A stretch of 64,000 bases of DNA from Sphingorhabdus_B arenilitoris (GCF_042651485.1 NZ_JBHSDH010000013.1:1178001-1242000), one strand, 5' to 3'; counted from the first letter of the stretch, positions 7,252 to 16,821 are shown. Made by a program: numbers and translations. The notes: a model not told the origin generated them from the sequence alone.

Positions 7252-9228
7252 TTGATCTGGACTAAACACCTTCCGCGCCAGCCGCACAGGGGGCTATGGC
7301 TTTGGACCGCATTTTTTGCGTTTGTTTTTCTATGTTTGATGACCAGCGCGGCAAATGCGCAGTCGACAACACGTTATACCAACACCACCGATAGCGCCGT
7401 TGGCGAGATTAGCGGAGCAGTGGCTTGCAACGTTGGAACTGCGTTCCGCCGGGATTTTGTGGTCACGAATGATTTTGTTGTCACGGACGTGAATATCGGC
7501 GTTTTGATGGCGCACAATACTCGGTCAGAATTCGCCCTATTTTTACGCTCGCCATCGGGAACAATCGCTACCGTTAAGGGTACCTCCGGCGGGACAGCCG
7601 ATAACTTTAATGTTTTGTTGGACGATCAAGCGGCCGCCAATGTCAGCACTCACACGGCAAATGATACCGCAACAGCGACGACCACGGTTCCTCCTTATCA
7701 ACGCAGTTTCCAACCAACGAACGGATTAAACGCGACATTTTTGGGGCAGGATTCATTGGGAACATGGACATTATTCATTTGCGATTTCCAAAATAACGGG
7801 GTGAACGGCACTTTTTACCAAGCCGATTTATTCCTGACATCTCCGCCGCCCAGCGCCGATTTATCACTGGTGAAAACCGTCGCCTCCAGCTCGCCCAGCA
7901 GCGCTATTTATACGTTGTCGGTTACCAATTCCAGTTCATCCCAGCTAAGCACCAGCGGCGTTACCGTCCGCGATATCCTGCCAGCCGGAGTCACTTTCGC
8001 AAGCGCTTCGGGAACCGGCAGCTACAATAGCGGGACGGGAATTTGGACCATCGGTACCAGCATCGCGCCGGGGCAAACCGTGTCGATCAACTTATCCGTT
8101 AACATCACGGCGGCATCGGGCACCAGCATCACCAATGTTGCAGAGATATTGACCTCAGCGACCGCCGACCCCGATTCCACACCCGGCAACGGGGTGACGA
8201 GTGAAGATGATTATGCCAGCAACACATTCACCGTTGGCGGGCGTTTGCCGGGCATTGCGCCCAATATAAACAGCATCTGTTCCCTCGCGGGTGCACCCGG
8301 CACCACGATACTGGACTGGAATACACAAAGCTGGACGCCGGGTAGCACCACTGGCAGCGCCAATGTTGCCAATATCGGTACGGTGAATTTCAATATCACA
8401 ACGCAAGGCACCTTTGATGCACCTCTCGCGCTCACCCTTGATAATACCGGCGGGCTTGGAAGCGCAGGATTATCGCTATTCCAGTCTATCCAATATACCA
8501 ACATCAATGAGGTTACGACCACCGTCATCACCTTGCCCACCGCAGTACCCGGAGTTCAATTCACGGTTTTCGACGTCGATTTTGCCGCCAATGACTTTGC
8601 CGACAAATTAACCGTAACCGGCAGCTATAACGGGGGCCTGCCATCGAACGCGACGCTCACCAACGGAGCGGTGAATTTCATATCCGGCAATGCGGCGATA
8701 GGGGACGGCGGCGCTGGCGGGACGAGCAATGACGGCAATGTCACGGTTACTTTTTCAACGCCAGTGGATACCATCACGTTAGTTTATGGCAACCACACCA
8801 CCGCGCCCGCCGACCCGGATGGCCAAGCCATTTCGATCCATGATTTTACATTTTGCCGGCCGGTTGCGAATTTGAGCGTGACGAAAATTTCCAGCGTCTT
8901 GAGCGATGGTGTCAGTGGGAGCAATCCGAAAGCTATTCCCGGGGCGCTGGTGCAATATTGCATCCTCGTCACCAATGCAGGCACAGCCACCGCAACCAAT
9001 GTTGCCGCTACGGACAATATTCCCGCCACACTTACCTATGTCACAGGCTCCATGCGATCAGGCGGCAATTGTGCATCAGCCACGACCGTAGAGGATGAAA
9101 ATAACACTGGCCCGGACGATACCGATGCGGTGGGTATGTCCATCAGCGGATCGACGTTAACCGGCGTTGCGCCATCTTTGGCACCGGCAACAAATATGGC
9201 GCTGGTGTTCAACGCGACGGTGAATTGA
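7252..9228 (+). CDS. Exported multidomain protein with DUF11-like repeats
   Basis: A 658-residue secreted or surface protein. A signal peptide (about residues 1-36, ending SAANAQ) is followed by a region like the P/proprotein-convertase domain (ending LGTWTLFICDFQNNGVNGTF). Next come a DUF11-like beta-sandwich (ADLSLVKTV to TPGNG, about 203-315) and a module of about 200 residues also found in the next protein (TVITLPTAVPGVQF...FDVDF). Last is a C-terminal module of about 118 residues shared with the next two genes (KISSVLSDGVSGSNPKAIPG to ALVFNATVN). The start is TTG at 7252 after TAGG; an ATG nine bases upstream is immediately followed by TAG. Ligand and role are unknown. Confidence 0.75.
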   Translation: MIWTKHLPRQPHRGLWLWTAFFAFVFLCLMTSAANAQSTTRYTNTTDSAVGEISGAVACNVGTAFRRDFVVTNDFVVTDVNIGVLMAHNTRSEFALFLRSPSGTIATVKGTSGGTADNFNVLLDDQAAANVSTHTANDTATATTTVPPYQRSFQPTNGLNATFLGQDSLGTWTLFICDFQNNGVNGTFYQADLFLTSPPPSADLSLVKTVASSSPSSAIYTLSVTNSSSSQLSTSGVTVRDILPAGVTFASASGTGSYNSGTGIWTIGTSIAPGQTVSINLSVNITAASGTSITNVAEILTSATADPDSTPGNGVTSEDDYASNTFTVGGRLPGIAPNINSICSLAGAPGTTILDWNTQSWTPGSTTGSANVANIGTVNFNITTQGTFDAPLALTLDNTGGLGSAGLSLFQSIQYTNINEVTTTVITLPTAVPGVQFTVFDVDFAANDFADKLTVTGSYNGGLPSNATLTNGAVNFISGNAAIGDGGAGGTSNDGNVTVTFSTPVDTITLVYGNHTTAPADPDGQAISIHDFTFCRPVANLSVTKISSVLSDGVSGSNPKAIPGALVQYCILVTNAGTATATNVAATDNIPATLTYVTGSMRSGGNCASATTVEDENNTGPDDTDAVGMSISGSTLTGVAPSLAPATNMALVFNATVN

Positions 9229-9268
9229 ACGCATCGCTTCACCGAAAATAAACTTATTCAGTCCATAA

Positions 9269-9278
9269 TGGACCATAA
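9269..9278 (+). promoter_or_regulatory. Shared upstream motif, copy 2
   Basis: TGGACCATAA matches 7219-7228 exactly. Here it overlaps a near-palindrome, GTCCATAATGGAC (9261-9273), 25 bases upstream of the ATG, an operator-like arrangement. No experimental or homology support is visible. Confidence 0.35.
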
Positions 9279-9303
9279 GATATCATCCATGACAGAATAA
9301 TTT

Positions 9304-10356
9304 ATGCCAACGTGCGTATTCCAATCTTTGCTGCGTATCGCTTTGGTGCTGCTTCCAGCGATGATGATCCCTGCACAATCCTTTGCTCAAACAGCGCCTG
9401 GTTCGCCAGCACTGCCCTGTTCAACAACTGTGAAACATGACTGGGACACCGCAACGCCGGCATGGGTATCAGGTGCGTTGTCCAATTCTTACACTTTGTC
9501 TGGGCTGGGTAGTTACAGCTTTACGGTAACCTCGACTGATCCCTTACAGGCGGGCACGCCGCAATTGAGCACCGCCGCATCGGGCGGTCTGACACCGGCG
9601 GAGCTGGGGCTGTTCTTGCGCATGGATAACGATACGATACCAGATTTTTCGACCATCGTTATGACGTTGCCGACCGCCGTGCCGGCGATGCAGTTTAGCC
9701 TATTCGACATCGACAAATCGCCAACTTTTGAAGACCAAATTACGGTTACCGGCACGTTTAACGGCGCAACAGTGCTACCCACGCTGACCAATGGGCCGAG
9801 CAATACGGTATCGGGTAATGTCGGCACGGGGTCTGCGGCTGCTGGCGATACTACGGCATTAGGCACGCTGACCGTGACGTTCAGCAGTCCGGTGGATAGT
9901 ATAACCATTCGCTATGGCAGCGGTCCTGGCGCTCCTTTAAATCCAGGTACGCAGAGTATGGCATTGCACGACATTACCATGTGTATGCCCACCACCAACC
10001 TGATAACGACTAAAACATCCAGCATCGTCAGTGACGGGATCAGCGCCGCAAATCCGAAGGCTATTCCGAATTCATCTGTTCGGTATTGTATATTGGTCAC
10101 CAACAGCGGCAGCGGCACGGCGACGAATGTTGTGGCCACCGACAATGTGCCTTCCAACCTCTCCTTCATCAGCGGAACGATGCGTAGCGGCACCAGCTGC
10201 GCGGCGGCCAATATTGTCGAGGATGACAATAATATCGGGGCGGATGAAAGTGACCCAATCGGGATGTCCGTTAGCGGCGCGATCGTCACTGGACGTACGG
10301 CTTCGATCGCTCCCAATGGAACTATCGCATTGGTTTTCAATGCTACGGTTAATTAA
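9304..10356 (+). CDS. Exported protein with shared C-terminal module (second of three)
   Basis: A 350-residue exported protein with a signal peptide ending SFAQ near residue 29. The middle section (about 30-228) is a paralogue of the third module of the preceding protein: TIVMTLPTAVPAMQF, FDIDK, TVTFSSPVDSI and ALHDITMC align with counterparts there. Residues 230-350 are the common C-terminal module, with YCILVTNSGSG, an acidic VEDDNNIGADESDP segment, and the final ALVFNATVN. No good ribosome binding site precedes the ATG at 9304. It appears to be a shortened duplicate of its neighbour lacking the P-like and first DUF11 parts. Confidence 0.75.
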   Translation: MPTCVFQSLLRIALVLLPAMMIPAQSFAQTAPGSPALPCSTTVKHDWDTATPAWVSGALSNSYTLSGLGSYSFTVTSTDPLQAGTPQLSTAASGGLTPAELGLFLRMDNDTIPDFSTIVMTLPTAVPAMQFSLFDIDKSPTFEDQITVTGTFNGATVLPTLTNGPSNTVSGNVGTGSAAAGDTTALGTLTVTFSSPVDSITIRYGSGPGAPLNPGTQSMALHDITMCMPTTNLITTKTSSIVSDGISAANPKAIPNSSVRYCILVTNSGSGTATNVVATDNVPSNLSFISGTMRSGTSCAAANIVEDDNNIGADESDPIGMSVSGAIVTGRTASIAPNGTIALVFNATVN

Positions 10357-10437
10357 TCCAATTGGGATCGATAGCAGCCGCCAGCGATTGCATCAGATGT
10401 AAAAACCAGTCAATTCAACAATTCATGTTAATTATTA

Positions 10438-10448
10438 TATGCCATATG
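10438..10448. promoter_or_regulatory. 11-bp palindrome upstream of the third shared-tail gene
   Basis: ATATGCCATAT is a perfect palindrome around a central C, nine bases before the ATG at 10458, within an A+T-rich stretch. It could be an operator or a -10 region; the first two genes of the group do not have it. Confidence 0.25.
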
Positions 10449-10457
10449 TAGAACGGT

Positions 10458-12389
10458 ATGTTGAGGAGACATCCCCTTCGGGCCGTCTGTGTTTTATTGC
10501 TGACCGTGCTTTTTGCCTTGCCCTTCGTTCCGGCAAGCGCCGATTTGCGTGCGCCTGGATGGTGGGATCCCGATGGTATCGCGGCTGGTAGCGATTGGCA
10601 TTACCGCGTTCCCGTTACGCTGCCCGCTAACGCCTCCGTTAACAGCACGGCAAAGGTAAATGTCGATTTTGCATCGTTGATGACCCAGCTTGGCATATCG
10701 GGCAGCTTTGATGTAAATTCCGTGCGCGTCGTCCGCCCCGGGGGCAGCTTGGTCACGGTGCAGGAATATACCGATACGCTGTTCAACGATGCTACCGATG
10801 CCACCGGCAATAATCGCGGCGAAGTGAAGTGGATCGTTCAGGATGGCGGCGCGCAAACCTATTATATCTATTTCGACATCACCCAAAATGGTGCCAAGCC
10901 TGTCAATCCGCAAAGCCCGATTAACGCCAACTTTGAACGCGCTACCACTGGTCAGGCAAGCCCGACCGGATGGACCGGGAGCGCGGTGGCAGGCTATGAT
11001 GCTCAGGCACGGCCCAATGAAACCGTCACAGTCTCAGATCAGACAACGGTGGCCACAAATGGAAATGCGAACAGCGGCAGTTTTTCCTATCTGCTGGGTG
11101 CGCGTTCCGCTGTGGATGGCAACGGCGCGGACCGCGCCACATTGACCCGCACATTTACCGTGCCAGCAACCAACCCCGGCAACATCACCGTCCGCTGGAA
11201 ACCGCAGGGGTGGGACAGCGCCGCCAATGGCGCCACACAATATGATTTCATCCGCATTGATATTGTCGGCACATCCACCAGCGAGCTTGTCGGCCCAACG
11301 GCGGGCAACTATGCGACCCGGCCTTTTTCGCCCAATTTCCGGGTAGGCGCGCAGTCAGCAACGCAATCTGGCTATGGCCCCTATAATGGCTGGGACAATA
11401 CCAGCACAGGAACCCACACACAGGGGATGACGGTTGCACAAGGCAGCGAGCCTTGGTGGACCTACTCCCAATCCTTGGCAGGATTTGAAGGGCAGACGGT
11501 GACGCTTCGTTTTCGCACCACGCATGTTGCGACTTTTCGCAGCTGGTTTTTGGTCGACGATATTGAATGGTCGGTCGTCAACGGCACGCTCGGCATCGCC
11601 GAAGCCTATGGCGTGGCAGGAACTATCGCAGCCTCGGTTGCACCGGGGGAAATATTGTCGGTCAGCGCCAGTGTCGATGCCAATCCCACGGCGGCAACAT
11701 TGCCGGTTACCGCCAGCATTTTGAACAATAGCGGCGCAGTCGTCGCCTCCGGCATTCGCTTGTATAATGACGGGACGCATGGTGATGCGGTTGCGGGAGA
11801 TGCCATATGGACCAATAATGGCACCGATCCGGCCAATCCCACTTATACGATCCCCCTCGCCACGCCGGCCAGCAGCGGTTGGACCTTGCGAATATTTGCC
11901 AAGGACGCGAGCAGCAGCACATCGGGCGCCGCAAATAACGGGCTGGTCCGCCGCAATGGCGCGCCAACAGCTCAGACTGAGGCCAATTACTGGAATATCG
12001 ACGACCGCAATTTCGATGTGGCAGGGGCCAGCCTATCGACCACGAAAATCAGCCAAGTGCTGTCCGACGGCGTGAGCGCCGCCAACCCGAAAGCTGTACC
12101 GGGCGCATTGGTGCGTTATTGCATCACCATTTTCAATAGCGGCCCATCAGCCGCAACCAGTATCAGCTTAACCGACGCCATTCCTGCGAATCTGACGTAT
12201 GTGGCGGGGTCCATGGCCAGCGGCGCAAGTTGCGGCGCGGCAAGCACAGCGGAAGATGATAATGCCACCGGTACTGACGAAAGCGATCCCATTGGCGCTT
12301 CGTTCAGCGGATCGGCAATTACCGCGACAAATACGACGCTGGCATCCGGAGCCAGCATGGCGCTGACCTTTAACGTCACCGTCAATTAA
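10458..12389 (+). CDS. Exported multidomain protein with shared C-terminal module (third of three)
   Basis: A 643-residue exported protein; the signal peptide runs to about residue 29 (FVPASA). After it comes a beta-rich region resembling DUF2341-type modules (WHYRVPVTLPANA to TYYIYFDI, about 46-150). A probable jelly-roll follows (NFERATTGQASPTGW to SWFLVDDIEW, about 158-373), then an Ig-like region with IRLYNDGTHGDAVAGDA (about 430-447). The common C-terminal module is last (KISQVLSDGVSAANPKA to ALTFNVTVN, 528-643). Only the last module is clearly related to the two upstream proteins. It may be an adhesin or envelope protein; this is inference. Confidence 0.75.
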   Translation: MLRRHPLRAVCVLLLTVLFALPFVPASADLRAPGWWDPDGIAAGSDWHYRVPVTLPANASVNSTAKVNVDFASLMTQLGISGSFDVNSVRVVRPGGSLVTVQEYTDTLFNDATDATGNNRGEVKWIVQDGGAQTYYIYFDITQNGAKPVNPQSPINANFERATTGQASPTGWTGSAVAGYDAQARPNETVTVSDQTTVATNGNANSGSFSYLLGARSAVDGNGADRATLTRTFTVPATNPGNITVRWKPQGWDSAANGATQYDFIRIDIVGTSTSELVGPTAGNYATRPFSPNFRVGAQSATQSGYGPYNGWDNTSTGTHTQGMTVAQGSEPWWTYSQSLAGFEGQTVTLRFRTTHVATFRSWFLVDDIEWSVVNGTLGIAEAYGVAGTIAASVAPGEILSVSASVDANPTAATLPVTASILNNSGAVVASGIRLYNDGTHGDAVAGDAIWTNNGTDPANPTYTIPLATPASSGWTLRIFAKDASSSTSGAANNGLVRRNGAPTAQTEANYWNIDDRNFDVAGASLSTTKISQVLSDGVSAANPKAVPGALVRYCITIFNSGPSAATSISLTDAIPANLTYVAGSMASGASCGAASTAEDDNATGTDESDPIGASFSGSAITATNTTLASGASMALTFNVTVN

Positions 12390-12429
12390 GGTCTATGCAG
12401 CGGCAAAATTGCTGCCTAAAGCGGGGGCC

Positions 12430-13803
12430 ATGAGCACGCGAACCGTATCAAATCGCAACGATCCTGTGATCGAAAGTCGCGACCAGTTAATCTTGCCGAT
12501 GCAGCAGGGTGAAAAACCCAAAGAGCGTTGGCGCATTGGCACGGAACATGAAAAATTTGTCTATTGCACAAAAGATTTTCATGCGCCGTCCTATGACGAA
12601 AAAGGCGGAATACGTGATCTGTTGATGGCACTCACCGAATTTGGGTGGGAACCGATCATCGAAAATGACAAAGTCATCGCGATGAAGGGTGATGACGGCA
12701 CAGTTAGTCTCGAGCCCGCCGGGCAGCTCGAATTATCCGGCGCGCCACTCGACAATCTCCATGAAACCTGCGCGGAAACCGGACGGCATCTGGAACAAGT
12801 CAAAAAAATCGGCGCGTTAACCGGCAAAGGCTTTTTGGGGCTGGGACTGTGGCCGGATAAAAAGCGTAGCGACCTGCCGATCATGCCAAAGGGCCGTTAT
12901 GCGATCATGCTGAACCATATGCCCCGCGTGGGCAGCATGGGGCTCGACATGATGCTGCGCACCTGCACCATCCAAGTCAATCTCGACTATAGCAGCGAAG
13001 CTGATATGGTGAAGAAATTTAGGACCAGCCTCGCATTGCAACCGCTCGCGACAGCGTTATTTGCCAATTCGCCCTTTTTGGAGGGCAAGCCAAACGGTTT
13101 TCTGTCTTATCGCAGCCATATCTGGTCCGATACCGATCCGCACCGCACCGGTATGTTGCCCTTCGTGTTTGAGGACGGGTTTGGCTATGAACGCTATGCT
13201 GATTATATGCTCGATGTGCCAATGTATTTTGTGTATCGCGATGGCAAATATATTGATGCGGCGGGCCATAGCTTCCGGGATTTTCTAAACGGTGAATTGT
13301 CGGTCTTACCCGGTGAAAAGCCGATGGTTTCCGATTGGGAAGATCATATGTCGACCGCCTTTCCAGAGGTCCGGCTCAAAAGCTTTTTGGAAATGCGCGG
13401 GGCCGATGGCGGACCATGGAACCGGATATGCGCTCTGCCCGCCTTTTGGGTCGGCTTGCTGTATGATCAATCGGCGCTTGATGCCGCGTGGGATGAGGTC
13501 AAACAGTGGACGATGGAAGAACGTGAGGCGCTGCGCAATGCGGTGCCAAAGCTGGGACTAAAGACGCCTATTCCGGGCGGCAGGACGCTTCAGGATATAG
13601 CCGGACGGATACTCGACATATCCGCATCCGGCCTCGCGGCACGGGCACGCCTGAATAAAAGCGGCGATAATGAAACCGGCTTTCTCGATCCTTTACGCGA
13701 AATTGTGACCAGCAAAATGACCATGGCCGACCGGTTGCTCGCAAATTATCATGGCAAATGGCAAGGCGACGTGAGTAAAGTTTATGACGAGATGAGTTTC
13801 TAA
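12430..13803 (+). CDS. gshA: Glutamate-cysteine ligase (plant-type)
   Basis: A 457-residue ATP-dependent ligase making gamma-glutamylcysteine, the first step of glutathione synthesis. The sequence has the alphaproteobacterial/plant-type (GCS2) pattern: RWRIGTEHEKFVY near residues 34-46, SLEPAGQLELSGAPLDN near 92-108, MPKGRYAIMLNHMP near 155-168 and the PNGFLSYRSHIW segment near 221-232. The ATG at 12430 (MSTRTVSN) follows GCGGGGGCC; a TTG 21 bases earlier lacks support. EgtA-type enzymes are relatives, but the length and motifs favour GshA. Confidence 0.92.
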   Translation: MSTRTVSNRNDPVIESRDQLILPMQQGEKPKERWRIGTEHEKFVYCTKDFHAPSYDEKGGIRDLLMALTEFGWEPIIENDKVIAMKGDDGTVSLEPAGQLELSGAPLDNLHETCAETGRHLEQVKKIGALTGKGFLGLGLWPDKKRSDLPIMPKGRYAIMLNHMPRVGSMGLDMMLRTCTIQVNLDYSSEADMVKKFRTSLALQPLATALFANSPFLEGKPNGFLSYRSHIWSDTDPHRTGMLPFVFEDGFGYERYADYMLDVPMYFVYRDGKYIDAAGHSFRDFLNGELSVLPGEKPMVSDWEDHMSTAFPEVRLKSFLEMRGADGGPWNRICALPAFWVGLLYDQSALDAAWDEVKQWTMEEREALRNAVPKLGLKTPIPGGRTLQDIAGRILDISASGLAARARLNKSGDNETGFLDPLREIVTSKMTMADRLLANYHGKWQGDVSKVYDEMSF

Positions 13804-13974
13804 CGCCTCGGATTGCGGGTCAGCCACACTGTAACAAATTCGCCACAAATCTGCTGAATCGCTCTGCTGCAGGCTGGCTTTGCTTGACGCAAGGCAGGCT
13901 TTGTATCAATTCGCGTTCGAACAGCGTTAAGCTTCGAAATTTTCCTCTAAAATAACTGCTTCAAGGAATATCTT

Positions 13975-16233
13975 ATGCGCAGACCAATATCCTATTTTGC
14001 ATCCGCCATTGCCATCGCGGCCACGTTGACCATCGCGCCAGCGGTTCAGGCGCAGGACGATACTGCGGCGGCCGATGCCGAAGGCCTTGATGAGATTGTT
14101 GTCACAGCGCAGCGTCGCAGCGAAAACCTTCAAGATGTGCCCTTGTCGATTGACGTGGTGTCGGGCGATAAGCTGAGCGCGATCAATTCGGGCGGCGGCG
14201 ACATTCGCGCGCTTGCAGGCCGCGTGCCCAGCCTGAATATCGAAAGCTCTTTTGGACGCACATTTCCGCGTTTCTATATCCGCGGTCTTGGCAACACCGA
14301 TTTCGATTTGAACGCATCACAGCCGGTGAGCCTGGTTTATGATGATGTCGTTCTGGAAAACCCCATCTTGAAAGGCTTTCCGGTTTTCGACGTCGAACGG
14401 GTTGAGGTATTGCGCGGACCGCAAGGCACCTTGTTCGGCCGCAACACCCCTGCAGGCATTGTCAAATTCGACAGCGCCACGCCGGAGAAAAAGGGCGGAT
14501 ATCTGAAAGTCGGCTATGGCCGGTTCAATTCGTTCAATAGCGAAGGCGCGGCCACCATCGACATGGGTGATCAATTTGCCGTGCGCGTATCCGGCCTTTA
14601 TCAACGCCGTGATGATTGGGTCGACAATATCGACACACCCGATGACAAGGATTTGGAAGGCTATCGCGACTTTGCGCTGCGCGTTCAATTTCTGGCGACC
14701 CCTACCGAGAATCTGTCTTGGCGGCTCAGCGGACAGTTTCGCGATTACAACGGCTCAGCACGCGTCTTCCGGGCGAATCTATTTGCAACGGGCAGCAACG
14801 ACCTGGTCGGATTGGGCGGCGCGACAACCGACTTTGACCGCTTTGTCACCCGCGCAGATGGAATTAATTTTCAACGATTGAAAACCTACAATGCGACCAA
14901 TAATATTGAATGGGATTTGGGCGCCGTCACCTTGACCTCGGTATCCTCTTATTGGGGCGGCCGTTATGCCAGCCGCGGCGATATTGACGGCGGCTTTGGT
15001 AATCAGTTCGCGCCGTCACAAGGCCCAGGCTTCATTCCCTTTTCCGCGCAAACCGAAGACCGCGTTCCGTCGCTGCGTCAATTGACTCAGGAACTGCGTA
15101 TTGCATCCAATAATGATGGCGGCCTGGGTTATCAGGCTGGATTTTTCTATTTTGACGAAAAACTGCGCATCGAAACGTTGGATTATGGTTCACCGCAGGA
15201 TGTGAGCGCCGATGCGATCGCGCTGCAGGATCAACGCAGCAAAGCGTGGGCACTGTTCGGATCGGTGAATTATAAAACCGAAAACGGCCTGACGCTGCAA
15301 GCAGGTGCGCGGTATAATGACGACAAACGCGACTTTGTGGCATCGCGCCCCGTCGACACTCGCCCCGGCTTTTTGGGCTTTGGCGGACCCGTTGCAAATC
15401 AGTTTAGCAAGGTGGATAGCCAAGTTTTGACTTGGGATGTGAGCGCGCTTTACCCTGTCAATGACGATGTGAATCTCTTCGCCCGTGTGGCCCGTGGTTA
15501 CCGCGCGCCGTCGATCCAAGGGCGGCTCGCCTTTGGCCGGTCCAACTCGGTCGCACGTGAAGAAAAAACCATGTCTTATGAAGCGGGCGTCAAAAGCGAA
15601 TTTGGCGGCATCGCCCGGCTCAACCTGACTGGATATTATTCCGACACCGAAGATTTGCAGCTAACCGCCGTCGGCGGCGCATCCAACTTCACCACCTTGC
15701 TGAACGCGGACAAGGTAACCGGTTATGGCGTGGAAGCCGAATTTGAGCTGCGCCCTGCCGCTGGCCTCGAATTTACCGTTGGTGCTTCCTATAATAAAAA
15801 TGAGATTAAGGACCCCAACGCCTTTGTCGCGGGATGCGCATCGGCGTGTACCGTGCTTGATCCGCAACGTACGGGCAGCCCGGGTATTTTCTCAATCAAT
15901 GGCAACCAATTGCCGCAATCGCCAAAATTCAGCGCCAACTGGACCGCTGGCTATTCAGCGCCTGTGGGCGGCGGTGAGCTATATGCTTATACCGATTGGG
16001 CTTACCGGTCGAAAATCCAATTCTTCCTGTATGAATCCACCGAATTTAGCAGCGACAATTTACTCGAAGGCGGATTGCGGCTCGGCTATCGCACCGATGC
16101 TTTTGACATTGCCGCCTACGTCCGCAACATTACCGACGCAGAAGAAGCCGTCGGCGGTATTGATTTCAACAACCTAACCGGCTTCGTCAATGAACCGCGC
16201 ATATGGGGCGTTGAGGCTGGCTTTAAATTTTAA
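13975..16233 (+). CDS. TonB-dependent outer-membrane receptor
   Basis: A 752-residue beta-barrel receptor. A signal peptide ending AVQAQ (about residue 26) is followed by a TonB box region (LDEIVVTAQRRSENLQDVP). The plug domain contains FYIRGLGNTDFD and VEVLRGPQGTLFGRNTPAGI (about 140-160). The barrel ends in aromatic strands with a C-terminal Phe (WGVEAGFKF), as expected for Bam-dependent assembly. No siderophore or sugar genes adjoin it, so the substrate is open. It stands alone, with 171 bases upstream that contain short direct repeats around GCAGGCT but no recognisable operator. Confidence 0.93.
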   Translation: MRRPISYFASAIAIAATLTIAPAVQAQDDTAAADAEGLDEIVVTAQRRSENLQDVPLSIDVVSGDKLSAINSGGGDIRALAGRVPSLNIESSFGRTFPRFYIRGLGNTDFDLNASQPVSLVYDDVVLENPILKGFPVFDVERVEVLRGPQGTLFGRNTPAGIVKFDSATPEKKGGYLKVGYGRFNSFNSEGAATIDMGDQFAVRVSGLYQRRDDWVDNIDTPDDKDLEGYRDFALRVQFLATPTENLSWRLSGQFRDYNGSARVFRANLFATGSNDLVGLGGATTDFDRFVTRADGINFQRLKTYNATNNIEWDLGAVTLTSVSSYWGGRYASRGDIDGGFGNQFAPSQGPGFIPFSAQTEDRVPSLRQLTQELRIASNNDGGLGYQAGFFYFDEKLRIETLDYGSPQDVSADAIALQDQRSKAWALFGSVNYKTENGLTLQAGARYNDDKRDFVASRPVDTRPGFLGFGGPVANQFSKVDSQVLTWDVSALYPVNDDVNLFARVARGYRAPSIQGRLAFGRSNSVAREEKTMSYEAGVKSEFGGIARLNLTGYYSDTEDLQLTAVGGASNFTTLLNADKVTGYGVEAEFELRPAAGLEFTVGASYNKNEIKDPNAFVAGCASACTVLDPQRTGSPGIFSINGNQLPQSPKFSANWTAGYSAPVGGGELYAYTDWAYRSKIQFFLYESTEFSSDNLLEGGLRLGYRTDAFDIAAYVRNITDAEEAVGGIDFNNLTGFVNEPRIWGVEAGFKF

Positions 16234-16252
16234 GCTGATTTTGTTATAAGGC

Positions 16253-16285
16253 GCGGGGCGGGTTAAAATCCCTCCCCGCCGCTTT
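16253..16285 (+). terminator. Probable terminator after the TonB receptor gene
   Basis: GCGGGGCGGG (16253-16262) can pair with CCCTCCCCGC (16270-16279) with one mismatch across a seven-base loop, followed by only a short T run (CGCTTT). Position between the receptor gene and tRNA-Trp fits a terminator; the weak T-tract lowers certainty. Confidence 0.45.
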
Positions 16286-16352
16286 GCCCCTTGCTCCACC
16301 TGAAAAGTCGCGTTAAGGGGCCTATCGTTCGGCATCGTAAGAGCCGGGCTGC

Positions 16353-16428
16353 AGGAGTTTAGCTCAGTTGGTAGAGCATCGGTCTCCAAAACCGAGGGCC
16401 GTGGGTTCGAGTCCCTCAACTCCTGCCA
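16353..16428 (+). tRNA. tRNA-Trp (CCA)
   Basis: A complete 76-base cloverleaf with an encoded CCA end. The acceptor stem AGGAGTT pairs with AACTCCT. The D arm contains AGCTCAGTTGGTAGAGC. The anticodon stem TCGGT/ACCGA encloses the loop CTCCAAA with anticodon CCA. The T arm contains GGTTCGAGTCC. It lies about 195 bases upstream of secE, the common position of this tRNA near the secE-nusG operon. Confidence 0.97.
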
Positions 16429-16623
16429 TTTTATCATCAAAGCCTGTTCCAATCGCGGCAAGGGCGTTGGCAATAATTCTTGCCATATCCCGAATCCGCG
16501 ATTAGAGGGATGGTCATTCCAAAATCGGAACCTATATAGCTCTCGGCCCCTAAAGCCGGAGCGAGCAGGCTTATCTGCAAATCAGGTCCGGTATGGGAAT
16601 ATCGAATTTTGAGGAATATCATT

Positions 16624-16821
16624 ATGGCAAAAGTCAGTCCCGGCAATTTCATGCGTCAAGTGAAGGACGAAGTGAATAAGGTCGTTTGGCCCACGCGTCA
16701 GGAAACCGTGCAGACTGCCATCATGGTGCTTATTATGACGATCATATTGGCATTTTTCTTCCTAAGCGTGGATGGCATTTTCGCTTGGGTCGTCAAACAA
16801 TTGCTCGCACTCGCAAATTAA
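16624..16821 (+). CDS. secE: Preprotein translocase subunit SecE
   Basis: A 65-residue, single-span SecE of the short type. It clamps SecY in the SecYEG channel. The amphipathic N-terminal helix (FMRQVKDEVNKVVWPTRQET) carries the family's WPTR motif, and a single hydrophobic helix follows (IMVLIMTIILAFFFLSV). The ATG at 16624 (MAKVSPG) has GAGGAA upstream; an upstream TTG frame is not needed. nusG follows 35 bases later, the usual secE-nusG pair. Confidence 0.96.
   Translation: MAKVSPGNFMRQVKDEVNKVVWPTRQETVQTAIMVLIMTIILAFFFLSVDGIFAWVVKQLLALAN

Noticed and set aside
7252..12389. PEP-CTERM or LPXTG surface sorting of the three shared-tail proteins
   Set aside because: None has a Pro-Glu-Pro motif, C-terminal hydrophobic helix and basic tail; all end in a beta-like strand, NxTVN.
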